A stretch of DNA of 64,000 bases from Candidatus Bathyarchaeota archaeon (GTDB taxonomy: Archaea; Thermoproteota; Bathyarchaeia; Bathyarchaeales; Bathycorpusculaceae): contig JAMDCQ010000013.1 of assembly GCA_023488905.1 (NCBI GenBank), positions 1-64,000 of the forward strand, in the 5' to 3' direction. The position numbers and the translations under genes were made by a program. The notes beneath the pieces were generated by a model. The model was not told the origin of the DNA and searched no databases. It saw only the letters and a list, made by a program, of their open reading frames with translations. Of the stretch, positions 6,938-16,046 are shown one piece after another; within the stretch, counting starts at the first letter, position 1, and the number at the start of each line of letters is the position of its first letter.

Positions 6938-9900
6938 ATGGTAGAATCAGTTGAATTTGTTCCGCAGTCGACTCCCATGAAGAGGGTCGAAGATTGGAAA
7001 TCCAGATTAATCGATTTGTCAAAGAAGAATAATTTGCTCTATTTCCGTAAAGCTAAACGTGGAAACCTCACTATCACCCAGCCTGAGGCGCAGAAAATTT
7101 TTGATCAACTGGTGGTCAAGAAGGCACGCCTAGAATTCTACTCGCCACCTGATGCAGCTGCGCCTGAGAAGGCAGAGGCGGAAAAGCCAAAAAAAGGCAG
7201 GGGAAAAAAAGCCAAAGAGATCCCTGAGGCTAAAACTGCAAGAGCCCCAGTCAAAGCCGCCACCACAGAAGAACCTAAACGCGCAACAGGAACCCAGCTT
7301 GTCTGCGGTGACCTCACCAGCCAAGAACTGGACCGCGCCCTCAAAGCCCTTGAGCGCCGCTCCCTTTTGGATTACCGTGAACGCGGTGTCCGCATCCTCT
7401 ATGCAGCGTTTGGGTTGCTGAACTGGGTGGATGCTGAAACCAAGGAGAAGGTTCAGTCTCCGCTGATTCTGGTTCCGCTGGAGCTGGGTAAGGAGACGAT
7501 TCGGGCGCCTTACAGCATCGGCGTGCCGCCTGTTGAGGACGAAGCGGTGCTCAACCCTGCCCTGCAGGCTAAACTCAAGAATGATTACCAAATTGACTTG
7601 CCGCTGTTGCCCGAGGAAATGGAGGGCTCCAGCCTCGCCGATTTCTACCAGCAAGTTGAACAGGCAGTCTCAGAAATGGGGTGGAAAACCGAATCCGCCG
7701 TCCATTTAGGTTTGTTCTCTTTCCAGAAACTCGTTATATACAAGGACCTTGAATCCAACGCTGCCATCGTAACCCAGCACCCCATCATCCGCGCCATCGC
7801 AGGCATAAAAGAAGACAACCTCATCCTAACAGGGCTGCCTGAAGAGAAGGACGTGGATAAGATTGAGTTACCCGCTAAAACCTACCAAGTTCTCGACGCG
7901 GACAGCAGCCAACGCCTCAGCATCGAATATGCCTTACGCGGACAGAGCTTTGTTATGAAGGGTCCGCCGGGCACGGGCAAGAGCCAAACCATCGCCAACA
8001 TGATCGCGGAGTGCATCGCAAACGGCAAAAGCGTGCTTTTCGTCAGCGACAAGATGGCAGCGCTCGAAGTCGTGTATAAACGGCTCAGTGAGGTTGGTTT
8101 GGCGCATTTCTGTCTTGAATTGCACAGCAGTAAAGCTAACAAGCAGCAGGTCGTGGCGGAACTTAAACGCAGCTTAGACGAAAACCTTGTCCCCCGCAAA
8201 CTGCCCTCCGCGCATGAATTTGACCGTTTAATCGAGTACCGTGACGCCCTCAACGGCTACGTTGTGGCGTTGCATGATAAGCGTTCGTACATGCAGAGAA
8301 GCGTCTATGACGTGCTAAGTATCATATCCAGTTTGGAGCGGGTGCCCTTTGTTCCCGTCGGCTTAACCGAACTTGGCACTTTGACGCCTCAGAAGATGCG
8401 TGAACTCGAAGACTTAGTGAGCCAACTCAGCAAGGTCTGGCAGGTCGTGGAAGAACCTGACTTCCCATGGGTGGGTTACCGTGCGGACAAGTATAACCTT
8501 GAAATCCGAAGCGAACTCCTAACCACGCTGGAAGCGATAAACGAAACCTTCCGCGAACTTGAGTTCGAAGCAGAGGATTTCTCGGCTAAACTCGGCGTTT
8601 TCCCGCCCGAAACATTCCAGCGCATTCAGTGGCTGCTGGATGTCAGCAACTTTTTGTTTGACAGCCCCAAACCTGAACAGTACTGGATGACCAACCCCTC
8701 TTTAGATGCGCTTTTGGCGGAGGCGAAGGCGTACCTTGAAACCAGCAACTGGATAAAATTCACCCGCGAAAACCTCGAAGAACGCTACACCCCCTCGCTC
8801 TACGAATTGCCACTGACGCGGTCGGTGGAGATGCAGCAAGCCGTAACCGACGCAGCCAAAGCAGTGGGTACATCAATCGCTGAGGGGGAATTCCTTGCTA
8901 AACGGGAAAGGTTCCTTGCATTCATCAGAGGCACACAGCAGGCCTCTCAGAAGTGGCGTGAAACCGCAAGAGCGCTGGCCCAAGCGCTGGGGATCGACAA
9001 TGCCGCCTTCACCATCACCCAGCTAAAGCAGCTCTCGCGCATGGCGCTTTTGTGTTTTGCGGAGGATAAGCCTGAGGCGCAGTGGTTTGACGCCAAATAC
9101 CTTGAACAAGTGCAGGAAACAGTGAACAAAGCCAAAGAGCTCTACCAAGAACACAACTTGCTTAAGAGCCGCTTAGACGAAACCTACAGCGACGGCTTCT
9201 ACCAACTTGACCTCGACACACTCATCGCCAACTACAGCGGTCCCTACCAAAGCGGCATGAAATTCTTCAACAGCGCCTACCGCAGCGACCAAAAACGCAT
9301 CGCCAAACTCGCGCACGATGGCAAAGTCCCCAAAACCGTCCTCCAAGACCTCATGGACGCCCGCAAAATTAACAAGCTCTCCAAAAAAATCGAAGACTCA
9401 GCCGAAACCGTCCGCACCTTGCTCGGCCACTACTACCACAAGAGCCGAACAGACTTTAACGGCGCAGAAAAAGCCATAGCCCTCGCACAGGAAGTCAAAG
9501 CGTTCGGCTGGGCAACCCAAATCCCAGAGGCGCTCCTCAAACTGCTCACTAACCCTGCTACGCCGTCGCCGATGATTAAGAATCTCGGTCAGGAACTCAA
9601 GGGTTCCGTTGAAAAATGGGAACTCCAAGCCAAAGATGACGAACTGTTACTCCCGCAAAAGATAGCGAAATCCGACGCCACCATCACCCAAACAGCCTTG
9701 CCGATGCTGGAAGAGTGGGCAACAGAAGCTGACAGACAACTCACCCAACTGTCCAACTTAACCAGCAACACGCTCACCGTAGCCAAAACCGAACCCCAAA
9801 GCTATCAGCAACTCATAGTGGACCTCAAGAACGCTGAGGAAATCCGCAAAAAAGAAGCCCAAATAGTCGGCGAAAAAGCGCAGCTTCAAGAAAAATTTGG

Positions 9901-12604
9901 CGTCCGCTTCCAAGAGTTAGAGACCGACTGGCAAGACATTGTCTTGGTGCTTGAGTGGGTGCAGAAAGTGCAAGCTGCATTCGGTGACATACCCGTTCCA
10001 GAACTCTACGCCGAAATCGCCTCCAACGGTCCATCCGCCGCAATATCCAACACGGATTTAATCTGCAAGCGCGATGCCGCTCTGAAGGTTTTAGCTGCCT
10101 TTGAGAAACGCTTTGAAACCGAATTGCGCTACCAAGAGCAGAAACTGGTCGATTTAGAAGTCAAAGTAATCATGGAACGCATTCAGGCGTTGCGCGAACG
10201 CGTGGACGACCTGCAAGTTTGGATAGACTTCAAGGATACAAAGAACCGCTTTGCCCTGCGTGGTTTGGATGGTTTCTTTGACCGTTTAGTCGAGGAAAAA
10301 GTGCCCGCCGCGGACTTGGTGCCCCTGTTCCGAAAGAGCGCTTATCAGGAGTGGATAAACAACCTCTACAACGAAGACCCCAAGCTGGGCCGCTTCCGAC
10401 GAGAAAACCACGAGCAACTAATTGCGGATTTCCGTAAACTCGACCAAGACCTCATCCGCTTAACCTCCGCCATGGTAATAGACGCCGCGAACGGCCGTAA
10501 ACCCCAAGACATACTCATCCAAGCAGCCGACACCGAAGTCGCCATCCTCTCCAAAGAAGCCGCCAAAAAACGCCGCCTCATGCCCATCCGCACACTCTTC
10601 CAGAAAATCCCCAACCTACTCGTCAAACTCAAACCCTGCCTGCTGATGAGTCCCATCTCAGTAAGCCAGTTCCTGCCGCCTGAAGCCAAATTCGACTTAG
10701 TCCTCTTCGACGAGGCATCTCAGCTGGTGCCAGAAGACGCGATTGGCGCAATTTACCGCGGCAAGACCGTTGTGGTTGCAGGTGACAACAAACAGTTGCC
10801 GCCGACCTCGTTTTTCCAGAAGAACCTGCTTGAAGACAAGGACTGGGATGAATTAACCGACGAAGACGTGGAAGTTTTCGACAGCATTCTTGACGAGTGT
10901 TTAGGCATTGGGTTGCCAGTTAAGACGTTGAAGTGGCACTACCGAAGCAAGCATGAGGGCTTAATCGCTTTCTCCAACCACCGCTTCTACGACGACACCA
11001 TGATCACCTTCCCCGCAGCAAAAGCCGAAACCGACAGCTTAGGCGTCAAACTCGTCCACGTCCCCAACGGCCTATACGACCGAGGAGGCAACCGTGACAA
11101 CCCCATTGAAGCCGAAAAAGTCGCTGACCTCGTCTTTGAGCACTTCAAAAACTACCCCAAAAAAACGCTTGGCGTCGTCACCTTTAGCATCGCCCAGATG
11201 GAAACCGTAGAGGAAGCCATAGCACGCCGCCTGCTTGAGCACCCAGAATTTGAGCCCTTCTTCAAAGAAGACCGCTTAGGCGGCTTTTTCGTGAAGAACC
11301 TTGAAAACGTGCAGGGCGACGAACGCGATGTCATATTCTTCAGCGTCGGCTACGGCTACGACCAAAACCGCCAAATCACCATGAACTTTGGGCCCCTCAA
11401 CAAACCCGGAGGCGAACGCCGACTAAACGTAGCAGTCACCCGAGCCCGAGAAAAAGTCATCTTAATCTCCTCGATAAAGGGCTCAGACATTGACCCTGAC
11501 ACCAAAGCACTCGGCGTCCAAACCCTACGCAACTACCTCGACTACGCCGAACACGGCACCGACTCCGTTAAAAACGGCAGATGCAAACAAGGCACCTACG
11601 AATCACCCCTCGACGAAGACGTGGCTAACGAAATAAAGAAACTCGGATACGAAGTAATCCCCGAAGTAGGCTGCAGCGACTACAAAATTGACATAGGCGT
11701 CATCGACCCAGTTAACAAAGGCTGCTTCTTACTCGGCGTTGAATGTGACGGCGCAACTTACCAATCCAGCAGCAGTGCACGCGACCGCGATCGCCTCCGA
11801 GAACAGGTTTTGCGGCAACTGGGCTGGCGCATCCACCGCATCTGGGCCCCAGCCTGGGTAGCAAGACGCGACAGCGAAATCCGCCGCCTAAAAGAAGCCC
11901 TCGAACAAGCCCACAAGCAGCAAATCGAGCAAGACAGCAACATACCCATCACATTGCCGACCACGGATGTGCAGAAGAACCAGTTTGGCGGCATAGAAAA
12001 ACTCGCTGTCCCCTACAAAATTCACCCCCTCAAAGCCACATACAACCCCTACATCAAAGTCCCCAACGGCAGAACCACCGTGGACTCGAAAACCAAAAAC
12101 GAGTTCCACTTCCCAGAAAATCGCGAAAACCAAACCAAACTCCTAGGCGAACTCGTAGCCAACGAAGGTCCAGTCCACTTCGACTACGCTGTAGAACGCT
12201 TAGCCGCCACATGGAACATCAAGACAGTTACCCCCAAAATTAGCCACGCAGTCAAAGAAGCCCTAAACAACCTCATCCGCGAACAAAAAGTCACAATCAA
12301 AGGCAGCTTCATCTGGCCCGCTGGACTCAAAGAAACCTCCATCCGCATCCCAATGAAGGGCATCCCCGAATCCAAACGCAAACCAAAATACATCTCCCCC
12401 GAAGAAGCCGAAGCCGCCATGAAACTCGTCGCCCAATACGCACTGGGCATAAGTGACGAATCTTTGATTGCGGAAACAGCTAAAGTCTTCGGCGTAAACC
12501 ACGCAGGCGAAGGCGCAAAAGAAGTCTTTGGCGAAGTTCTAAAACGGCTAATCAGGGAACGGAAACTGATTCAAAAAGACGACGGCACAATAACCGTCGC
12601 TTAA
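6938..12604 (+). CDS. Giant SF1 (COG1112-type) helicase with DUF4011, Vsr-like nuclease and DUF3320 domains
   Basis: A protein of 1,888 residues. DUF4011 is at the N-terminus (DWKSRLIDLSKKNNLLYF). Walker A GPPGTGKSQT is near residue 341, a long helical insert spans about 540-1230, and Walker B LVLFDEASQLVPEDA is near 1257. GDNKQLPPTSFF follows, and helicase motif VI RLNVAVTRAREK lies near 1494. A Vsr/MTES_1575-type nuclease comes next (KIDIGV, GVECDGATYQ, ARDRDRLR, GWRIHRIW, about 1567-1645), then DUF3320 at the C-terminus. ATP-driven nucleic-acid unwinding coupled to cleavage is expected. Such proteins occur in defence settings and an R-M pair lies 5.5 kb away. GTG 6926 is a possible earlier start. 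Confidence 0.88.
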   Translation: MVESVEFVPQSTPMKRVEDWKSRLIDLSKKNNLLYFRKAKRGNLTITQPEAQKIFDQLVVKKARLEFYSPPDAAAPEKAEAEKPKKGRGKKAKEIPEAKTARAPVKAATTEEPKRATGTQLVCGDLTSQELDRALKALERRSLLDYRERGVRILYAAFGLLNWVDAETKEKVQSPLILVPLELGKETIRAPYSIGVPPVEDEAVLNPALQAKLKNDYQIDLPLLPEEMEGSSLADFYQQVEQAVSEMGWKTESAVHLGLFSFQKLVIYKDLESNAAIVTQHPIIRAIAGIKEDNLILTGLPEEKDVDKIELPAKTYQVLDADSSQRLSIEYALRGQSFVMKGPPGTGKSQTIANMIAECIANGKSVLFVSDKMAALEVVYKRLSEVGLAHFCLELHSSKANKQQVVAELKRSLDENLVPRKLPSAHEFDRLIEYRDALNGYVVALHDKRSYMQRSVYDVLSIISSLERVPFVPVGLTELGTLTPQKMRELEDLVSQLSKVWQVVEEPDFPWVGYRADKYNLEIRSELLTTLEAINETFRELEFEAEDFSAKLGVFPPETFQRIQWLLDVSNFLFDSPKPEQYWMTNPSLDALLAEAKAYLETSNWIKFTRENLEERYTPSLYELPLTRSVEMQQAVTDAAKAVGTSIAEGEFLAKRERFLAFIRGTQQASQKWRETARALAQALGIDNAAFTITQLKQLSRMALLCFAEDKPEAQWFDAKYLEQVQETVNKAKELYQEHNLLKSRLDETYSDGFYQLDLDTLIANYSGPYQSGMKFFNSAYRSDQKRIAKLAHDGKVPKTVLQDLMDARKINKLSKKIEDSAETVRTLLGHYYHKSRTDFNGAEKAIALAQEVKAFGWATQIPEALLKLLTNPATPSPMIKNLGQELKGSVEKWELQAKDDELLLPQKIAKSDATITQTALPMLEEWATEADRQLTQLSNLTSNTLTVAKTEPQSYQQLIVDLKNAEEIRKKEAQIVGEKAQLQEKFGVRFQELETDWQDIVLVLEWVQKVQAAFGDIPVPELYAEIASNGPSAAISNTDLICKRDAALKVLAAFEKRFETELRYQEQKLVDLEVKVIMERIQALRERVDDLQVWIDFKDTKNRFALRGLDGFFDRLVEEKVPAADLVPLFRKSAYQEWINNLYNEDPKLGRFRRENHEQLIADFRKLDQDLIRLTSAMVIDAANGRKPQDILIQAADTEVAILSKEAAKKRRLMPIRTLFQKIPNLLVKLKPCLLMSPISVSQFLPPEAKFDLVLFDEASQLVPEDAIGAIYRGKTVVVAGDNKQLPPTSFFQKNLLEDKDWDELTDEDVEVFDSILDECLGIGLPVKTLKWHYRSKHEGLIAFSNHRFYDDTMITFPAAKAETDSLGVKLVHVPNGLYDRGGNRDNPIEAEKVADLVFEHFKNYPKKTLGVVTFSIAQMETVEEAIARRLLEHPEFEPFFKEDRLGGFFVKNLENVQGDERDVIFFSVGYGYDQNRQITMNFGPLNKPGGERRLNVAVTRAREKVILISSIKGSDIDPDTKALGVQTLRNYLDYAEHGTDSVKNGRCKQGTYESPLDEDVANEIKKLGYEVIPEVGCSDYKIDIGVIDPVNKGCFLLGVECDGATYQSSSSARDRDRLREQVLRQLGWRIHRIWAPAWVARRDSEIRRLKEALEQAHKQQIEQDSNIPITLPTTDVQKNQFGGIEKLAVPYKIHPLKATYNPYIKVPNGRTTVDSKTKNEFHFPENRENQTKLLGELVANEGPVHFDYAVERLAATWNIKTVTPKISHAVKEALNNLIREQKVTIKGSFIWPAGLKETSIRIPMKGIPESKRKPKYISPEEAEAAMKLVAQYALGISDESLIAETAKVFGVNHAGEGAKEVFGEVLKRLIRERKLIQKDDGTITVA

Positions 12605-13281
12605 GCCTTATCCAACTTTTTTATTAATACAGGCAAGTCGATTAGCGCGGTTATGATGTAGTGTGCTCCGCTTTCCTTCAACTGTTCAGTGGCCGAGATA
12701 CCCGCGGGTAGTCCGACTGCGATGGTTTTTAGTTCTTTGGCGCTTTGCATGTCCACTTTGCTGTCGCCAACTATCACCGCGGCGTTTGGGCGAACTCCCA
12801 AGGTTTTGAGTGCCAACATGAACTGTTCAGGGTCAGGTTTAACATGCTTGACTTTGTCGCGGGGAACAACGACTTGGAAGTACTCTTGGATTTTGAAGCG
12901 GTTTAGGATGTAGTTGACTGCTTTCTCGCTGCTTGTTGTGCATAAACCGATTTTTAGCTTCATCTTCTTGAGCTCTTTGAGCGTTTCAACTGCCCCTGTT
13001 AGTAGGGTTGTGGTGGTTGCTGCTTCCATCTCGTATTTTTCAGCTATGGCTAAGCATTGTGAACGGGCAGCGTTGAAGGTTGCCTCTGGTTTGCTGTTGT
13101 TTTTAAAATAAATCTCAGTTTTCTGCATCATGTCAAAAATGCTTTCGTTAGGCTTCAGGACTGATGCGGGAACGCTAGCATGCAGCAGGTATTCTCTGAC
13201 TTCTCCACGTAGGGCTTTGTAATCCAAGTTGAAGGCTGCCAAGGTTCCGTCTAAATCGAATATAACTGCTTCAATAGGCAA
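12601..13281 (-). CDS. HAD superfamily phosphatase, phosphoglycolate phosphatase-like
   Basis: The 226 residues show HAD motif I (VIFDLDGTLAAF), motif II (LCTTSS), motif III lysine (KHVKPDPEQF) and motif IV (VIVGDSKVDMQSA). The helical cap between motifs I and II is the C1 type used on small phosphorylated metabolites. The substrate cannot be told; phosphoglycolate or a sugar phosphate is usual. Its stop shares the palindromic TTAA with the stop of the convergent helicase gene, so the two transcripts overlap at the ends. Confidence 0.87.
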   Translation of the reverse strand: MPIEAVIFDLDGTLAAFNLDYKALRGEVREYLLHASVPASVLKPNESIFDMMQKTEIYFKNNSKPEATFNAARSQCLAIAEKYEMEAATTTTLLTGAVETLKELKKMKLKIGLCTTSSEKAVNYILNRFKIQEYFQVVVPRDKVKHVKPDPEQFMLALKTLGVRPNAAVIVGDSKVDMQSAKELKTIAVGLPAGISATEQLKESGAHYIITALIDLPVLIKKLDKA

Positions 13282-13367
13282 TGTTGATTGCTCCGCTTGC
13301 TCTCGGTAAGTTTGGGGTTTACACTTCGCTAACAGAAATATACTTTGTGGTCAACGAATCAGTTAGT

Positions 13368-14351
13368 TCATTTCTCGGTTACGACGACTCTGATAGCTTT
13401 TTCCTCGGGGGCATCGAAGGTTTTGATTGCTTTTTCGAAGTCTTCAAGCCTAAAACGGTGCGTAACCAGCCCCTTAACATCCACCAGCCGCCGAGAAATC
13501 AACTCCACCGCAGACGGGTACTCCCGAGGCGAGATGTACATAGTAAAGAACGAAGCCTCATCCGCATCCTCCAAATTGAGGTAGCCTTTGGATTCACCGA
13601 TAAGCGCCACTTTACCAGTTTTTCGCACTAAAAACGGCGTCTGCTCCACAGTTTCTTTAGTGCCTGCTGCTTCGATGACAAAATCTGAACCCAGTTTGGT
13701 CAGCTTACGCACGGCTTTGACGGGGTCTTCTTTTTTGGCGTTTATCGCTACGTCTGCGCCATATTTTTGGGCAAGCTCCAGCCGGTAATCCGCTACATCG
13801 ATGGCTATGACGCGGCAACCCTTTAGCCGCGCTATTTGAGTCATCAACAACCCAATTGCACCCTGCCCAACCACAGTAACCCAGTCGCCCAAGTTAGGTT
13901 GCAGATGATTGAGCACACGCACTGCCAGCGCCACCGGCTCCACATTAGCCGCCTCTTCATCACTGACATCCGCTGGAACTGGAATGAGGCTGCGGGGCAA
14001 CATAGCTTTCCGCTCAGCAAAAAAGCCGTCCCGCGTTAAACCATAAAACTTGCCTGTGGTGCAATATGTTGGGTGGCCGCGTAGGCAGAAGTAGCAGTGC
14101 CCGCAGTTCACGATTGGAACCATAACCACCCGCTCCTTGGTATCGTCGCGGACTCCGCAAGCGTCGTGCCCGATGATTCTGCCTTTTTTCATCCATCGCC
14201 AGTCGCCGCGGTAGAAGTGCATGTCGGTGCCGCAGATGCTGCCCGCCTTAAAGTGGACAAGTACATTGTTGGGTTTAACTTTGGGTTCAGGGACCTCCTT
14301 AACGGAGATTTCGTGAGGTCCAGTGTAAACTGTGGCTTTCAAAAGTATCAC
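13368..14351 (-). CDS. Zinc-dependent medium-chain alcohol/polyol dehydrogenase
   Basis: A 327-residue MDR-fold oxidoreductase. Catalytic zinc ligands are C of SICGTD, H-D of IIGHDACG and E of NVEPVALA. Structural zinc is bound by the CGHCYFCLRGHPTYC lobe. The nucleotide-binding loop is GQGAIGLLMTQIARLKG, and the acidic residue ending the next strand (VIAIDVADYR) favours NAD. It resembles threonine, sorbitol or glucose dehydrogenases; substrate unknown. The start is GTG at 14351, with an in-frame TTG three codons later as alternative. It seems to be transcribed alone. Confidence 0.88.
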   Translation of the reverse strand: MILLKATVYTGPHEISVKEVPEPKVKPNNVLVHFKAGSICGTDMHFYRGDWRWMKKGRIIGHDACGVRDDTKERVVMVPIVNCGHCYFCLRGHPTYCTTGKFYGLTRDGFFAERKAMLPRSLIPVPADVSDEEAANVEPVALAVRVLNHLQPNLGDWVTVVGQGAIGLLMTQIARLKGCRVIAIDVADYRLELAQKYGADVAINAKKEDPVKAVRKLTKLGSDFVIEAAGTKETVEQTPFLVRKTGKVALIGESKGYLNLEDADEASFFTMYISPREYPSAVELISRRLVDVKGLVTHRFRLEDFEKAIKTFDAPEEKAIRVVVTEK

Positions 14352-14398
14352 TGATATTTAGGCGGTGGAAGCCTGATTTATGTTTACTGTTTTTATGT

Positions 14399-14665
14399 GT
14401 GTTCGCAAATATTAGCGGTCGGTGCACCCGTTTGAACCTTGAAGAGTACAGTAAAGAGAGGCTCTGGCAACTGCTCGTTGACGTCGTCCACGCTTCTGTG
14501 ATGTATCCGACTCATAAAGCCTACGTGCGCGACTCGATTCTGCCCCAAAAACCCGCTGTCTCAGCAATGGAGCTTGCAGAACGGCTGAGTATGCCTCTGG
14601 GGGAAGCATTGGTTATTCTTGAAGAGCTGGCGGAAGCGAAAAAAAACCAAGCTACCCCAACATAG
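14399..14665 (+). CDS. Small winged-helix-like protein
   Basis: Up to 88 residues. The part from the TTG at 14432 (MNLEEYSKERLWQLLVDVV...) looks like a folded helical domain with a possible helix-turn-helix at AVSAMELAERLSMPLGEALVILEELAEAK. That region would serve DNA binding in a small archaeal regulator. The upstream 11 residues from GTG 14399 are unlike protein and probably not translated. The gene ends where repeat-like sequence begins. No family is recognised. Confidence 0.5.
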   Translation: MFANISGRCTRLNLEEYSKERLWQLLVDVVHASVMYPTHKAYVRDSILPQKPAVSAMELAERLSMPLGEALVILEELAEAKKNQATPT

Positions 14666-14726
14666 TAGCTATAGATGTAAAATAAACGCAGGAAGCAAAC
14701 GCTGGAACACGCCTGCTGCTTGCATA

Positions 14727-14845
14727 AAACGCCACAACCAACCTGCAATCCACCACGCAACCCAACGCCAAAACACAATCGCCTGCACAAACCGCTGGTT
14801 GTTGTTGTGTATAGGGGGTTCTCAGCAACAACAACTATAGAAAAC
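14727..14845 (+). repeat. Dispersed element, copy B (hairpin half, ends decayed)
   Basis: The interior CACAACCAACCTGC and the hairpin GCTGGTTGTTGTTG ... CAACAACAACTATAG (14794-14840, loop GTATAGGGGG) match the other copies. The TATCAGTAGATC terminus is not evident on the left, so this copy looks eroded. Confidence 0.75.
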
Positions 14846-14906
14846 TTCCAATTCAACATAGACTTTTTTAGAAAAGGAATTAGGAATCAAGAAAAGAAGA
14901 GTTTGC

Positions 14907-15458
14907 TTACTCGACTACATAACGATACGTTACGTGTTCGCCTGCAGTTTGGCTTTTGCGAGTAATTTTCAATATATCGCCTGGTTGTGCGCCGATGGCT
15001 TTGACTGCTGGGTCACCTGATCTGATTTGTGGCATCTGGTAGGGTTTGACTTTGAATTGCATAAGAAGTTGATTCTTTTCTTTCTCGCTTAGGATTTCAT
15101 GGAATGGAACCAGTGCATGCTCAAATATGTCGAAGACAGGGAACGATTTAGGGAGTAACTCGACATTCTTCTTTTTCGCACCCAATTTAACTGCGTGAGT
15201 GTAGCGTCCCTCGGTGACCACGATTGCGCGGTCGATTTCTTTTTCCTTCAAAATCTTGTAGAGAGTGTTCATCGCAGCTATGCCAACGGTGGCTTCGCCA
15301 AGGATACACCAAACGAGCGCTCGCTCTTTATCCTGTGGAATATCAATGATGTAGGCGTATGCGCCTTCATACTTCTGTTTTTCTACAAGCTTATACTTTC
15401 GTAATTTAATTAGGACTTCAGCCTTACGTTCCTCGATTGTTAGGAGATTAGTGCTCAA
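14907..15458 (-). CDS. rpo5: RNA polymerase subunit Rpo5 (RpoH/Rpb5) with an extra N-terminal domain
   Basis: Residues 112-183 are a clear archaeal Rpo5/Rpb5 C-terminal domain: HALVPFHEIL, MPQIRSGDPAVKAIGAQPGDILKI and TAGEHVTYRYVV. Archaeal Rpo5 is normally only this domain, about 75-110 residues. Here about 110 residues precede it, and ATVGIAAMNTLYKIL ... IDRAIVVTEGRYTHAVK matches the order seen in the eukaryotic Rpb5 jaw domain (VGIKTIKVYCQRM ... ITRALIVVQQGMTPSAK). The fold there is restriction-endonuclease-like. I chose TTG 15458 because GAGGG sits 8 bases upstream; TTG 15473 is possible. It stands away from other polymerase genes. It could be the sole Rpo5 or a paralogue. Confidence 0.85.
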   Translation of the reverse strand: MSTNLLTIEERKAEVLIKLRKYKLVEKQKYEGAYAYIIDIPQDKERALVWCILGEATVGIAAMNTLYKILKEKEIDRAIVVTEGRYTHAVKLGAKKKNVELLPKSFPVFDIFEHALVPFHEILSEKEKNQLLMQFKVKPYQMPQIRSGDPAVKAIGAQPGDILKITRKSQTAGEHVTYRYVVE

Positions 15459-15624
15459 ACCACAAACCCTCAAAGATAGAGTACTCGCATGTAAAAGAGT
15501 TATTTACCCTTAAACTTTTCTCTTTAAAAAAGAGGGGCAGATAAAGGAATGGGGGATTTGCCCCAAAAAGCCGCTTTAAATGGCTTAGACGCCAATTTGA
15601 ACCGCTAAAAGTCTTCGCCGTATT

Positions 15625-15804
15625 CTAAAAGACATCTTCGTCGATTTTACGCTTGAGTTTGCCCACGTTTTCTTGGACTTTGCCTTCGGTTTTCTCCACT
15701 TTGCCTTCAGCCTGCCACTTCTTATTGCCAGTTAAATCGCCTGCGGCTTCCTTGATTTTTCCTTTAACCTGCTTGGCAACACCTTTTTCTTCATCGTGGC
15801 TCAT
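15625..15804 (-). CDS. CsbD-family stress protein
   Basis: From ATG 15804 the 59 residues read MSHDEEKGVAKQVKGKIKEA then AGDLTGNKKWQAEGKVEKTEG, the hallmark of CsbD-like proteins. These are small, highly charged, helical and probably partly disordered proteins induced by stress in bacteria and some archaea; their molecular function is unknown. An upstream in-frame start at 15819 adds five hydrophobic residues and is less likely. Confidence 0.85.
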   Translation of the reverse strand: MSHDEEKGVAKQVKGKIKEAAGDLTGNKKWQAEGKVEKTEGKVQENVGKLKRKIDEDVF

Positions 15805-15943
15805 ACTAAAAACCCACAAAAACTATGCTTCGCCAGATATAGAAAAATAGTGGCGACCGATCGCCGCCGTCAAAAACTGTGATTGCTTCATGCCTACAAC
15901 AAGTGCTTCTATGCGAAACGCAGGGGTCAACGCTGGCGGCTTT

Positions 15944-15996
15944 ATATAGAGGGAGGGGAGGTCTTTGAGAGCAACAAAACGGCTCTCTCGAATGCT
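15944..15996 (+). repeat. G-rich intergenic motif (second repeat family)
   Basis: CTTTATATAGAGGGAGGGG followed by AGGTCTTTGAGAGCAACAAA recurs, inverted and nearly identical, at about 39028-39075. Related forms lie near 1836 and 34318. The function is unknown; it resembles a TATA box fused to a purine-rich tract. Confidence 0.6.
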
Positions 15997-16046
15997 TTTT
16001 TAGGAAGCCCCTAAATCAGCCCTAAAAAGCGGGTAACCTTGACGGG

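Noticed and set aside
7130-7654. 174-codon open frame antisense to the helicase
   Set aside because: It lies wholly within a gene with strong domain evidence and its translation has no recognisable feature.
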